64,000 nt of DNA from Bdellovibrionales bacterium Ga0074139 (GCA_001464795.1 LNEB01000014.1:354658-418657), one strand, 5' to 3'. Counted from the stretch's first letter, positions 53,285 through 62,116 are shown. The notes: generated from the sequence alone by a model not told the origin. Numbers and translations are program-made.

Positions 53285-54600
53285 CTTTCTGCCAAAATTT
53301 TGAGGTTGGTTTTGAACTCAGAATTTGAATCTTCAGTCACACAGCGAACTGACATATGTATTTCAGTCGGTTCGCATCGAAAATTCTCTAGCATTAAAAA
53401 GTTAGGATAGCCGTAATAGTGAATCTGTCCCTTTTCAATCGATCGCTTTCCAAATGCTCTAGAAGATAAACTAAAAATCGCACTCGAAGAAATTTCATAG
53501 GTTGGATAGCCTAAGATATTCTTATTTACTGTTTGAATTTGTGAATAATGAACATCTCCTGAGATAAAAAGAACTGGGTTCTTTAATTCTTTAAGAAGTT
53601 TCAAAAGACTTTTGAACTCTTGTTCGGCATCTATTTCAAAACATTCTGCCAATTTTCCATAATTCCAAAATTGCAAAGCAGACACAAGAATTTGTGGTTT
53701 ATCACTTTCTTGGATATTATTTATTAACCAATTCAATTGCTCAGATCCTAAAATAAACTTTTTCTTTTTATCAAAAAAATATCTGACATCTAAAAACAGA
53801 AACTGCGCACCAAAAGCATCAAAGCAAAAAGAAACTCCAGGACCTGGGGAAATCCCCACCACACGATTATCAACAGGGTAAAAAGTGCGAAACATTTTAA
53901 GCATGATTTCTAGGTTAGGATGAGTGGAGTCAGCATTATTAAATGCCATATCGTGGTCATCCCAGCTTGAAAAAACAGGAATTAAATCCTCAAAGGAATA
54001 AAAATCAAGCTCAAGAAATGTTTTACAGTAAACTGCATAGGCTTCTTCGGGTGTGGCTGGCCTGCCAAGAACCGTATCTAAAGCACTGTTGGCGTAGACC
54101 AAATCCCCAGGAAATAAAATAATATCAGGCCGATTATTTTTTAAGTTATCAAACATAAGCCTTTGGGGATCGGCATTCCGGTGGTTCGAACACGTCACCA
54201 CGGCTATTCGATTGTCTTTTCGATGGATATCAAGTGACTTGAAATTTCTTTTAGTCAGTCGATTATGCGTTTTATCAAAAATATCAAGTCTATACCGAGC
54301 ACTGACTTCAAGGTCATAGGCATGAACTTGATAGATAACGTATTCACCCAGCTTCAAATCTATTTTTTCAATTTTTACTTGTGCGGGGTGATGACTACTG
54401 AAGGATTGAACAGAAATTTCTAATTCAGAGATACGGTGGGCAAGCACAGTTATCAATGTGGAAGTTTCAAGTGTCGCAGACTGAAGAACCCGAATAGAGT
54501 CTTGAGCAAATTCTTGATTTAATTTTGATTGAGATTTTCCTATCACTGGGACTAAGGAAAGAAAACTAAGAGACTTAATAAAGTTTCTTCTAGTAATCAT
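53281..54600 (-). CDS. PhoD-like alkaline phosphatase with Tat signal
   Basis: A 439-residue metallophosphoesterase. The Tat signal RRNFIKSL starts at residue 4, followed by a hydrophobic stretch. A PhoD N-terminal beta domain precedes the catalytic part: CSNHR, FPGDLVYAN, SWDDHDMAFNN and FISGDVHYSQ. These are PhoD-type metal ligands. It would release phosphate from phosphodiesters in the periplasm. It is the last gene of an eight-gene minus-strand operon, overlapping truC by 11 bases. Confidence 0.87.
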   Translation of the reverse strand: MITRRNFIKSLSFLSLVPVIGKSQSKLNQEFAQDSIRVLQSATLETSTLITVLAHRISELEISVQSFSSHHPAQVKIEKIDLKLGEYVIYQVHAYDLEVSARYRLDIFDKTHNRLTKRNFKSLDIHRKDNRIAVVTCSNHRNADPQRLMFDNLKNNRPDIILFPGDLVYANSALDTVLGRPATPEEAYAVYCKTFLELDFYSFEDLIPVFSSWDDHDMAFNNADSTHPNLEIMLKMFRTFYPVDNRVVGISPGPGVSFCFDAFGAQFLFLDVRYFFDKKKKFILGSEQLNWLINNIQESDKPQILVSALQFWNYGKLAECFEIDAEQEFKSLLKLLKELKNPVLFISGDVHYSQIQTVNKNILGYPTYEISSSAIFSLSSRAFGKRSIEKGQIHYYGYPNFLMLENFRCEPTEIHMSVRCVTEDSNSEFKTNLKILAES

Positions 54601-55315
54601 TTAAACCTAAATCTTTTAAAGTATGTTTAAAATCTTCACACAATTCTGATTGAATTAAAATATTACGATTGTCGAAAGGATGTTGAAATTGCAGCTCTGT
54701 CGCACACAAATACATTCGTCTTTTTAAAAATCGATTCTCAAAATATTTATTTTGTAATCCATCCCCATGGGACACATCTCCAATGATGGGATGATTCAAA
54801 TGCCTTAGATGCCTTCTTATTTGATGCTTTCTACCAGTTTTTGGTATGGCTTCGACTAAACTGAATCGACTGGTTGGGTAACGATCGATTTTGTCAGGAA
54901 TTTCAAATTTATTTAAGCATCGAAAAGAAGTAATGGCTTCTTGCGGTTCTCGTGATTGATCAGAGTCAGCATCAGCGATGTCATCCAGTTCTTCTTTTAA
55001 TGGATAATTAAGAATCTGATCTGAAGAAAAATATCCACGAACCAGGGCTTGATATTTTTTTTCTATTTTTCGTGTCTTAAATAAATTAGATAATTTGTTA
55101 GCCGCTTCTGAGTGCAAAGCTAAAATTATAACACCCGAAGTGGGGCGATCCAGTCGATGAACAGGATAAACCATTTGTCCAATATGATCTCGAAGAATTT
55201 GTACCAATGCTGTGGTTTCTTTTGAATCAAGGGCTGTTCGATGAACCAGTAAGCCTGCTGGTTTATGGACAGCAACGTAATGATCATCTTGATATAAAAT
55301 AGTACTAATTTTCAC
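54590..55315 (-). CDS. truC: tRNA pseudouridine synthase TruC-like
   Basis: A 241-residue RluA-family enzyme with catalytic Asp56 in HRLDRPTSG (53-61) and the RluA signature KIEKKYQALVRG. The N-terminus YQDDHYVAVHKPAGLLVHR and the length fit TruC, which acts on U65 of tRNA. It has no S4 domain. Overlaps the Cys-Gly-Trp repeat gene by 11 bases upstream. Confidence 0.9.
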   Translation of the reverse strand: MKISTILYQDDHYVAVHKPAGLLVHRTALDSKETTALVQILRDHIGQMVYPVHRLDRPTSGVIILALHSEAANKLSNLFKTRKIEKKYQALVRGYFSSDQILNYPLKEELDDIADADSDQSREPQEAITSFRCLNKFEIPDKIDRYPTSRFSLVEAIPKTGRKHQIRRHLRHLNHPIIGDVSHGDGLQNKYFENRFLKRRMYLCATELQFQHPFDNRNILIQSELCEDFKHTLKDLGLNDY

Positions 55316-55796
55316 GCCAACCTGATGTGAAACATCCCCCCGACTTACATCCGACCTGAATAGTTCTTAAATCGATAAACTGCACTGTCCAACCTTGATT
55401 ATAACAATCAGAATTTCGACACATCACTGTGAAAAGCTGGCCACTTTCTCGGGAATAAACAGTCCAACCATATTTAAAACAATTTTGTTCTGGGCCCTGT
55501 ATCCCACACACTACATCTCTTTGAAGATTTTGTGTGTCTAAACTAAGTTGATACCAACCTTCAGCAAAACAACCTGCAGCCTTACATTGAGTATAACTGC
55601 GCTGAGTCTGACTTAATATCCATCCAGAGGAGTTACAACCCTCTCGGTAGCAGGCATAATCGATGGAACCTGAGCCACTAATCCAGGTCCATCCATTTTT
55701 TAAACAATCATCATTCCAGCAAGTGACATCAGCCGACTGTGCAAATGAATTCAGACAAAAGAATTTTACCACAAGCAAAAATAAATACTTATTCAT
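55305..55796 (-). CDS. Exported protein with six Cys-x4-Cys-x3-Gly-Trp repeats
   Basis: A 163-residue protein with a signal peptide (1-20). The mature part consists of six repeats of about 22-29 residues, each with a Cys pair and a Gly-Trp: Cys26/31, 49/54, 71/76, 97/106 (a 4-residue insertion), 126/131 and 150/155, with GW at 35-36, 58-59, 80-81, 110-111, 135-136 and 159-160. Each pair probably makes a local disulfide. Six cystine knuckles suggest binding to a surface, polysaccharide or protein. I do not know a family name. The gene overlaps both neighbours. Confidence 0.75.
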   Translation of the reverse strand: MNKYLFLLVVKFFCLNSFAQSADVTCWNDDCLKNGWTWISGSGSIDYACYREGCNSSGWILSQTQRSYTQCKAAGCFAEGWYQLSLDTQNLQRDVVCGIQGPEQNCFKYGWTVYSRESGQLFTVMCRNSDCYNQGWTVQFIDLRTIQVGCKSGGCFTSGWREN

Positions 55797-56539
55797 AGAA
55801 AGTTTTCCTTTCTGATTACAAAATCAGAATAATTTTCAGTCGATTTTTTTAAGATTTTTAAGTGTTTTTCAAAATCAATTTCAGCATCTAAAAAACCAAT
55901 CACTTTTCTAACTTTGGGCTTATCTGATCCATGAAGACATCCACTATTATTAAAACAAAAAACATTAGAATCTGGTGGCAATTTTAAATAATGCTTTTGA
56001 GTATCAATAACAGGCCTTAAATACTCGACTCCCTTTTGATAAGGAAGAAGGTTTTTTTGTTTTAATGGATGAACAAAAAAGGAGGGTTCGTAATGATCCA
56101 TCAAGATAATTCGGTAACTCCAAGGAAAATGGTAAGCCAAATCAGCCACACCACCATCTTGATGAGCGGGAGTGTCACCCACCTGTTCCCAAAAGTGAAA
56201 GGTATGAATTTCTTTAAAAGGAAAAATGTCTTTCATTTGCTCTGATAAATTAGGAAACAAATCAAAAAATTCTTTGTTGATTTTGTAATAAGGGCTGTTG
56301 ATGTGGGGCCCTGAAATAGGCTGAATTCCCCGCCAAAGTTTTGAGCCATTGAAAGTATAAATTTCTTTTTTATTTTGCTCGAAGTAATCAAAGAATAATT
56401 TAAGATCAATTTCAATATTATCACCAGTAGCAGCTAGCACGACATCAGAATATTGATTTAATTCTTTGATGTTTTCATGATCTTTCAAAGTAAGAGACCT
56501 TGTGCCCCTGACGAATTGATAGTGTCTGTGCTCGTTCAT
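55793..56539 (-). CDS. Predicted Fe(II)-dependent oxygenase-like protein (HxD...H)
   Basis: A 248-residue cytoplasmic protein with a possible iron triad: His126 and Asp128 (AHQDGG), then His203 (CLHGSDKPK) about 75 residues later. The double-stranded beta-helix pattern (for example YRIILMDHYEPSFFVHP) fits the 2OG oxygenase or aspartyl hydroxylase group, but the similarity is only by pattern. It overlaps the next gene by 4 bases and lies in the eight-gene operon. Confidence 0.55.
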   Translation of the reverse strand: MNEHRHYQFVRGTRSLTLKDHENIKELNQYSDVVLAATGDNIEIDLKLFFDYFEQNKKEIYTFNGSKLWRGIQPISGPHINSPYYKINKEFFDLFPNLSEQMKDIFPFKEIHTFHFWEQVGDTPAHQDGGVADLAYHFPWSYRIILMDHYEPSFFVHPLKQKNLLPYQKGVEYLRPVIDTQKHYLKLPPDSNVFCFNNSGCLHGSDKPKVRKVIGFLDAEIDFEKHLKILKKSTENYSDFVIRKENFL

Positions 56540-56560
56540 GGCTCTATGACATCTTAGAAT

Positions 56561-57133
56561 CTAGGTCCCAGGCAATGAAAAAACATCTAAATACATTGTT
56601 AGATTATCAGATACCGAACCGTCTTCAAAAATAAAAGCCTTTGGAAACACTCCAGCTCTTTTAAATCCTAATTTTTCGTACATTTTTACCGCTGCTAGAT
56701 TTTGAGTCATGACATCAAGCTCTATAATTTGAATCCCTGAAAATTGCCTCATTTGAGTTAATAATACTTCCATAAGCTTTTTTCCAAGCCCCAGGCCACG
56801 CACACTGGGGTGAAGCGATACACCCAAGCCTGCCCGGTGCTGGCGCTTAATATCAGCATAACTTCGTCCATTACAAAAACCCACAATTCGACCACTGGAA
56901 TCATAAGCTGCAATAATAATAGCCACATCGCTTTTTTCAGCGTCTTCAAGCCACTTAATTTGGGAATCAATGGATTTGGCTTTAAATGATTCTGGTGTCG
57001 ACAAAATGTAAGGACTGCTAGCGGCTATTACGGCCATGGAATCTAAAATAACCATAGCCTCACTGGAACTGGGTGTTTTGAATACGTATTCGCTACCATT
57101 TTTATCTTTTACTGAGATGGGTGGAAGAATCAT
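56561..57133 (-). CDS. GNAT-family N-acetyltransferase
   Basis: A 190-residue acetyltransferase. The acetyl-CoA P-loop is RGLGLGKKL and the family beta-strand signature LDVMTQNLAAVKMYEKLGFKRAG is present. The substrate (a protein N-terminus, antibiotic or small amine) is unknown. The stop codon lies 21 bases before the start of the oxygenase-like gene, and the start overlaps the next gene by 4 bases. Confidence 0.88.
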   Translation of the reverse strand: MILPPISVKDKNGSEYVFKTPSSSEAMVILDSMAVIAASSPYILSTPESFKAKSIDSQIKWLEDAEKSDVAIIIAAYDSSGRIVGFCNGRSYADIKRQHRAGLGVSLHPSVRGLGLGKKLMEVLLTQMRQFSGIQIIELDVMTQNLAAVKMYEKLGFKRAGVFPKAFIFEDGSVSDNLTMYLDVFSLPGT

Positions 57134-57597
57134 TTTATTGTTTCAATGCTTGAGCATTCAAGAGTAATACCAATCAATTGTATATTGGAGCCAACAATAG
57201 AAACCTTTTGAGAAAATTCAATCATCGATAAATTTTCAAACAGATCAAGAGGAGTCACATTTTGAGGTTCTTCTAGAACTTGAAAGTCAATTGGGGTGCT
57301 GTTTGATGACTCAGATGAGTTAAAAGAAATATTGGAAAGCAGGATAGTTTCTTTTGTAGGATTTTGACCCTCTTGAAAATAAACAAGGTTCGTGCCGTCG
57401 GCAGCTATTACAGTTAGTGTTTTTAAAAAGGCATTACTATCTGTACTGGCCTTGATAGTGAAATTCATAAAAAATCGATTTCCTGATTCATTTTCTTTTT
57501 GTAGGTAAGAACATTCGGTTTGGGCGTTCCAAGCAAAGCTTAAGGAACTCAATAAAAAAGTGCCAAATAAAACCCCTAAATTAATTAAATAATTCAT
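57130..57597 (-). CDS. Exported protein of unknown function
   Basis: A protein of about 155 residues with a signal peptide (MNYLINLGVLFGTFLLSSLSFA) when begun at the ATG at 57597, which has GGAGG seven bases before it. The open frame extends to 57612. The mature part is beta-rich and has two Cys (ECSYL and ECSS), perhaps disulfide-bonded. No family recognised. It overlaps both neighbours. Confidence 0.65.
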   Translation of the reverse strand: MNYLINLGVLFGTFLLSSLSFAWNAQTECSYLQKENESGNRFFMNFTIKASTDSNAFLKTLTVIAADGTNLVYFQEGQNPTKETILLSNISFNSSESSNSTPIDFQVLEEPQNVTPLDLFENLSMIEFSQKVSIVGSNIQLIGITLECSSIETIK

Positions 57598-58015
57598 TTG
57601 CGAATCCTCCAACTTGATTAATCATTTTCCAACCATTGATTGTTTTGACATAGGTTTTTCCTGTGCGTCCCAACCAGTGGGATTCCTCGCCACTTTTAGA
57701 TCGCCATAATGTATCAATATCAACGATAGCAAAAGCTCCATCGTTTTCTTTGGTCATCGTAATTTTTTTAACAATTCTTTCATTTTTTATTAATTCAAAT
57801 TTTGCAAACCAATCAGAATAAATTTTCAAATACTTATTGTACTCAAACTTTCCCTGAGGAGTGATCCAAGTTATAGGATCATAATTTTTATTATCTAAAG
57901 GCCAAACCCAAACCATATTGGGATGAAAAATTGATAACAGTAAATCTGTGGACTTCTGGGTCCACGCTGTTGTTTCACGGTCTATAATTTCTTGGACTTC
58001 GATTTCAAATTGCAT
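57581..58015 (-). CDS. SnoaL/NTF2-like protein
   Basis: A 144-residue protein with the NTF2-like cone fold: N-terminal helices, a strand around HPNMVWVWP, and closing strands (GKTYVKTINGWKMINQVG). Such proteins bind small molecules or act as isomerases or as binding partners. It is cytoplasmic and overlaps the next gene by 17 bases under the chosen start of that gene. Function unknown. Confidence 0.75.
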   Translation of the reverse strand: MQFEIEVQEIIDRETTAWTQKSTDLLLSIFHPNMVWVWPLDNKNYDPITWITPQGKFEYNKYLKIYSDWFAKFELIKNERIVKKITMTKENDGAFAIVDIDTLWRSKSGEESHWLGRTGKTYVKTINGWKMINQVGGFANELFN

Positions 58016-58019
58016 ATTA

Positions 58020-58289
58020 TTAATCTTTTATGGGAAGCATTTGTAAAATACTTTTAGATAAGATTTTCTGCTTCGTGGCTGATAATTTTGATACTAGATC
58101 AACTTCTTGCCAATCATCTCCGTCATAAACATGAGCAAAGATTCGTTCAACTTTGATATGAAAATGCAGCACACTTTTACTTTTATAATAGAAACATCCA
58201 AAGGATTTTTCCTTTAGTAAATGGCATTTTCTAACTTCTTCGATCAGTGGAGTAAATTCTTTTAAATGTTCTGGTTTAGCATGAGCCAC
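58020..58289 (-). CDS. Small conserved-looking protein, unknown
   Basis: An 89-residue protein with alternating strands around GCFYYKSKSVLHFHIKVERIFAHVY, a pattern seen in small DUF-type proteins. It starts with GTG at 58289, with GAGGTG five bases before it. It is the first gene of the eight-gene operon. Function unknown. Confidence 0.6.
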   Translation of the reverse strand: MAHAKPEHLKEFTPLIEEVRKCHLLKEKSFGCFYYKSKSVLHFHIKVERIFAHVYDGDDWQEVDLVSKLSATKQKILSKSILQMLPIKD

Positions 58290-58498
58290 TTTTACACCTC
58301 AAACCTCAAGATGGCAGGACCTTGGCCGTGAATTTGACCTAATCAAAAGTCCAGTGTTATCCATAAGGCACTCAAGCCATAGCTCGTAAAATCTGAATAG
58401 TAAATATGAAAAAAACGGGGCTGACTACCGAATGACAGAACAACTGAATCATTAAGCTGTAGGCTGCAGGTGGCCCAAAGATTGCCACACTCACTTTC

Positions 58499-60241
58499 AT
58501 GACTGATTCAACACCTCGCAAGCCGCATTCGTTCAGGTTTGAGCTGCTATTCCTGTCCATATTTTTGACAGCCTTACTGCCATTGTCAGCCTTTGCACAG
58601 TTGGATCCTTTTTCTAATAATGAACGGTCAAAATTTTACTTAGAATTGATACCGTCACATCTACAAACGAAGAGTGCCATTGATCCCTCAGACTTCGGTG
58701 TCTTCCAACAGTCCTGCCTTCAGACTGGCTATGGCAACTGGACAAAACCTCTGAATTCATCAGAAGAAATCGCTCAGCGTGATGCCTACTTAATCCAAAA
58801 ATTGAACCGTCCATTTTATTTTCAGTTTGTTCCTAGTAATGACTCAAAACTTCATATCATGGGAAATATAGATGATTTTCGCGATATGATTTGTATTGGC
58901 CTAGTTTTAAATAATGGAAAAGTCGGAGATGATAGCATTTCAAGTGTCACAAGTGATTTCATGAAAGCTGTTTTGCAACTGCCAAATATTAACAATCAAG
59001 TTTTAGACTTCACTCAAAGACTTTGGGAAAATAGTGTCCGTGATGCGAAAACAGCCGAACTCATTATCACTCATCCGTTATTTAATCAGTTTAATTTGAG
59101 GGATCTCATAGGATCTCTTTTCAAAAAGCCAATGCCAGCTACCGAACGCCTATTCATTCTTCAAACTGTTTTAAAGTCAGAGCATTATACAAACTTTTCA
59201 TCTGAGTTCTTCCAATTAATTTTAAATGAGTCTTCAAATTTCATATCTGCCAAAGAGAGACTGATGATATCCCGGATCTTAGCTGACGAAAAAAAGTATG
59301 ATTACAAAGCTATTTTAAATTTTTCAACTACTGCTGTTGATTCTACAGATGACTATACAAGCTTGTATCAGCAACTTTCAAAGAATCGAACCACAATTGA
59401 ACAGTTCTATATTTTTTCTAACCTACTTGATTCAAGAGCCCATATTAAAAACACTGAAGGTGTTTTTTTAGAACTATGGCGACAAGCCACATCAACTGAA
59501 TTGAAAGAAAACATGATGATTTTTGCACAAAGTGATTTGTCTCGATCAAAGTGGTTCTCACGGGAAGCGATTCATCAAGTAACGATTGAAGGGCTTTCAA
59601 AACCTGTCTCTATCAAGACTATCAAGATGACCTTATCCAACTACAGACGCGGTAATGAGTCTTCCCCAGACATAAAGTTCAATGTCTTACGACTATTAAG
59701 CCAGCAATTGACATCCTTTGATGCAAGCACTGCAGAGATTTTTATCGACACTGCAACAGAGTTAAATGCCACAAATCCATTAATTGAAAGTAAATTGACC
59801 GAATCCATTTCGTCATTAATGATTCACTTTAAAGACAATGACAATGTTTTGATTTCTTATGTGCGCTATCTTAAGTATTTAAAAAATAAAAACTCAGGCA
59901 TGGATTTAGTTCAGAAATTGCTTCCAGACGCTCGAATCCAAGAGAAAGACCTGTTGCTGATTGCAAGCAACGCTTATGATTCCAGCAATGAGGAATCTTA
60001 TTCTTTCTTGGAGCTCTTGATGAGTCAGCCACAGGTAACAGCATCTGGCCTTTCTACGATCCTCGATATCATTCGGCCAACAAGGTTTGTTGGGTTTAAC
60101 CCTGATTTCAATGCTGGATCACTAAAAATTTTGAATCTGATTCTTGCACATAATAAGGCATCAAATGAAATCAGGGCAGAAGTGAGACGATATTTAAATC
60201 CGACAATGAAGTATGTCGAGGACCCGGTCCAACGCAACTGA
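58499..60241 (+). CDS. Large exported helical protein, unknown
   Basis: A 580-residue protein with a long N-terminus and a signal or membrane segment at about 15-34 (cut near AFAQL). The mature part is mostly helical with repeated helix-turn-helix units, reminiscent of HEAT- or TPR-like solenoids, though no motif is clear. Divergent from the 89-residue gene with a 209-base gap. It ends 55 bases from the convergent GNAT gene. Function unknown. Confidence 0.7.
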   Translation: MTDSTPRKPHSFRFELLFLSIFLTALLPLSAFAQLDPFSNNERSKFYLELIPSHLQTKSAIDPSDFGVFQQSCLQTGYGNWTKPLNSSEEIAQRDAYLIQKLNRPFYFQFVPSNDSKLHIMGNIDDFRDMICIGLVLNNGKVGDDSISSVTSDFMKAVLQLPNINNQVLDFTQRLWENSVRDAKTAELIITHPLFNQFNLRDLIGSLFKKPMPATERLFILQTVLKSEHYTNFSSEFFQLILNESSNFISAKERLMISRILADEKKYDYKAILNFSTTAVDSTDDYTSLYQQLSKNRTTIEQFYIFSNLLDSRAHIKNTEGVFLELWRQATSTELKENMMIFAQSDLSRSKWFSREAIHQVTIEGLSKPVSIKTIKMTLSNYRRGNESSPDIKFNVLRLLSQQLTSFDASTAEIFIDTATELNATNPLIESKLTESISSLMIHFKDNDNVLISYVRYLKYLKNKNSGMDLVQKLLPDARIQEKDLLLIASNAYDSSNEESYSFLELLMSQPQVTASGLSTILDIIRPTRFVGFNPDFNAGSLKILNLILAHNKASNEIRAEVRRYLNPTMKYVEDPVQRN

Positions 60242-60296
60242 GCTCGAGTCACTTGATCGAATACCCGTTGTTTGACAACAACACCTAACTTTAATT

Positions 60297-60818
60297 CTAA
60301 TAAATTAAAGGGGGTGGCTGTCCAGGCAAGGCCTCGCCTAAATCCTTGAAGCCAATTTTTCGGTAAAGAGATTGAGCAGGCGTATTACTCTCAGTCACAA
60401 CGAGATATAAAACCTTTTCGCCCGATTGTGAAAGAGCTTTCATAGCCTCTAGAATAAGATTCCTTGAGAGTCCTTGCCTTTGGTAACTAGGGTCCGTCAT
60501 TGAAAACGCAATGAGAGGCTTATCCTTCCACATTGTAATAAGACAAGCGGCAACTGCTTTCCCATCTCTTACTATTAATTTTGATGCCTGAGTAACAAAC
60601 GAACCATATTTTCCACTAATTGTGTCCTGCATTTCCTGCACACACTGATCAATAGATTCACCCTCATGGTCAATCGTTCCCTGGTAAGAAACATCCATCA
60701 AATAAGCCAAGATTTCTACGTCTTGGAATCTGATATCACGCGAATCTGTAATCAGAATCTCGTGTTCCGTATTAGTTTTTACTGCCATCCAATTTCTTAG
60801 GCGCTTCATATATTCCAT
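60297..60818 (-). CDS. GNAT-family N-acetyltransferase
   Basis: A 173-residue acetyltransferase with the acetyl-CoA P-loop YQRQGLSRNL and the helix and strand pattern VVTESNTPAQSLYRKIGFKDLG. An internal Met at residue 4 is an alternative start. No neighbour shares a clear pathway, so the substrate is unknown. Confidence 0.88.
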   Translation of the reverse strand: MEYMKRLRNWMAVKTNTEHEILITDSRDIRFQDVEILAYLMDVSYQGTIDHEGESIDQCVQEMQDTISGKYGSFVTQASKLIVRDGKAVAACLITMWKDKPLIAFSMTDPSYQRQGLSRNLILEAMKALSQSGEKVLYLVVTESNTPAQSLYRKIGFKDLGEALPGQPPPLIY

Positions 60819-60942
60819 TTGTAAAATCGTAGAATCTAAAACCTGAATTTAAATCAAAATAATATTAAAAAAAAATTAAATGAAATCTATTTGATTTGCT
60901 TCGAGAATTTATTCAAGCCAAAATCATAATCGCTATCAGAAT

Positions 60943-61146
60943 TTACTTGGCTTCAATAGGCATTGAATAATTAAAATATTCTGCTATAATATAGTTTGTG
61001 AGACCGCAAAACTTCCTTTTTATTTCGTGTTTTTTTTCACTAATCCAGTATGCTGGGTTGGTTCTTAAATTCATTACTTTTGGCGGTTGAGGAATTTTAC
61101 TTCTCTCAACTTCAACCGCCCACACCCACTTTCCATCTCTTCTCAA
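60943..61146 (-). CDS. Possible small protein or gene remnant
   Basis: A 67-codon frame with a TTG start and no ribosome-binding site. The frame stays open about 12 codons upstream (CPKKIFCYL just before), so it could be the tail of a decayed gene. The sequence WVWAVEVERSK, PQPPK and NPAYWISEKKHE looks protein-like, with Trp and Lys/Glu content unlike random AT-rich DNA. I do not recognise a family. Confidence 0.25.
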   Translation of the reverse strand: MRRDGKWVWAVEVERSKIPQPPKVMNLRTNPAYWISEKKHEIKRKFCGLTNYIIAEYFNYSMPIEAK

Positions 61147-61164
61147 ATAACAAAAAATTTTTTT

Positions 61165-61194
61165 AGGACATTTTTGATTTTATCAATCTGTCCT
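61165..61194. promoter_or_regulatory. Imperfect palindrome, possible operator of the rnk-like operon
   Basis: AGGACA (61165-61170) is complementary to TGTCCT (61189-61194), and inside these TTGAT (61174-61178) is complementary to ATCAA (61182-61186), around a TTT centre, with 3- and 2-base gaps. The site ends 14 bases before the ATG at 61209. It fits an operator for a dimeric HTH repressor, and an HTH protein is encoded two genes on. Confidence 0.5.
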
Positions 61195-61208
61195 ATCGGA
61201 GCAATTAT

Positions 61209-61604
61209 ATGTATAGCCAAGATAGTTTGATTTTAACCCTAGATGATTTCCAAAAAATTTCATCCCTAGTGAGCTCAACACAAAGCGAAATCGCTGAACT
61301 TTTAGAAGAGGAGCTGAGTAGAGCTTCAATCGTTTCTAACGATAAGCTTCCACAAGATGTCGTTTCTATGAACTCAACGATCAGCTTTCAAGATTTGGAT
61401 ACGAAAAAAGATTCCATCGTAACCCTAGTTTATCCTCACGAAGCCAACATCAATGAGAATAAAATCTCAATTCTAGCTCCTATAGGCTCAGCCCTTATCG
61501 GTTTGAAAGTAGGTCAAACCATTAATTGGCCCGTTCCAAACGGAAAAGAAAAACGGCTGAAGGTCATTTCAGTTCTTTATCAACCTGATGTGAACAGTAT
61601 CTGA
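61209..61604 (+). CDS. rnk: Rnk-like nucleoside-diphosphate-kinase regulator (GreA/GreB fold)
   Basis: A 131-residue protein like Rnk: N-terminal short helices (residues 10-50) and a GreA/GreB C-terminal domain with VVSMNSTISFQDLD, IVTLVYPHEAN, ISILAPIGSALIGLKVG. Rnk-type factors bind RNA polymerase in the secondary channel region. It heads a three-gene set with an HTH and a small membrane protein. The partner operator palindrome lies just before it. Confidence 0.85.
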   Translation: MYSQDSLILTLDDFQKISSLVSSTQSEIAELLEEELSRASIVSNDKLPQDVVSMNSTISFQDLDTKKDSIVTLVYPHEANINENKISILAPIGSALIGLKVGQTINWPVPNGKEKRLKVISVLYQPDVNSI

Positions 61605-61612
61605 TTCGGATT

Positions 61613-61891
61613 TTGATTGTGAAATCTGGTAGGGGCGAAGCTAATGTATTCGAACCAACCCAATTCTCTATAAAGAGGATATATAGGGTTCAGTGGAGAA
61701 AACAAGGTCTTAACCTGGACGAGCTGGCAAAACTTTACTGGGAAAATGGCCTAACTATGATGCAAATAGCCAATATTATGGGTGTTGGCCGAACTACCGT
61801 TAGGGATAACCTGCAAAAACTAAAACAGCAGGGTTTCCCTAAAAAAGAGCAAAGGAGTACAAAATGTTTAACCTCATCGCAGTCTTTTTAG
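61613..61891 (+). CDS. Helix-turn-helix protein
   Basis: A 92-residue protein with an HTH of the resolvase or sigma-like type: LAKLYWENGLTMMQIANIMGVGRTTVRDNLQKL. A basic N-terminal segment (KRIYRVQWRKQG) may touch DNA. It starts with TTG at 61613, or GTG at 61619. It may bind the palindrome at 61165-61194 or act with the recombinase at 62135. Its end overlaps the next gene by 28 bases. Confidence 0.65.
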   Translation: MIVKSGRGEANVFEPTQFSIKRIYRVQWRKQGLNLDELAKLYWENGLTMMQIANIMGVGRTTVRDNLQKLKQQGFPKKEQRSTKCLTSSQSF

Positions 61892-62052
61892 GGCTGAGCC
61901 TAACTATAGGGATTGGTGGGACCATTTACGACAGAATAAAGAGAACCGCGGTCTCAGCAAAACATGCCTATCAGTTTGATCAAATCAGCTACTCGAAATT
62001 TACAAAAGCTATGACGGAGGCGAAACCACGCCGCCCGTCTAATAAAGATTAG
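61864..62052 (+). CDS. Small single-pass membrane protein
   Basis: A 62-residue protein with one N-terminal membrane helix (about 3-22) and a basic C-terminal tail. The strong AAAGGAG before the ATG, inside the end of the HTH gene, supports real translation. It ends 37 bases before a terminator. Function unknown. Confidence 0.65.
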   Translation: MFNLIAVFLGLSLTIGIGGTIYDRIKRTAVSAKHAYQFDQISYSKFTKAMTEAKPRRPSNKD

Positions 62053-62089
62053 TTCAGTTTTAAATAATTATTAAATTTATGTCTTTCTA

Positions 62090-62116
62090 AAGGGTCGGCT
62101 TTGTCCGGCCCTTTTC
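62090..62116 (+). terminator. Intrinsic terminator of the rnk/HTH/membrane-protein operon
   Basis: Stem AAGGGTCGG / CCGGCCCTT (one T-G wobble), loop CTTTGT, then TTTC. It lies 37 bases after the membrane protein gene and before the recombinase ribosome-binding site. Confidence 0.75.

Larger units (their letters stand above)
60819..61208. other. 390-base region between GNAT gene and rnk-like gene
   Basis: The first part (to about 60940) is AT-rich and holds no gene. A minus-strand frame at 60943-61146 is listed separately with low confidence. A palindrome lies 14 bases before the rnk-like start. No terminator was seen for either flank. Confidence 0.6.

Noticed and set aside
58372..58560. Minus-strand frame of 62 codons over the start of the large exported protein gene
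   Set aside because: It overlaps the well-supported plus-strand start, lacks a ribosome-binding site and has no recognisable domain. The inner Met at about 58500 would face the plus-strand ATG directly.
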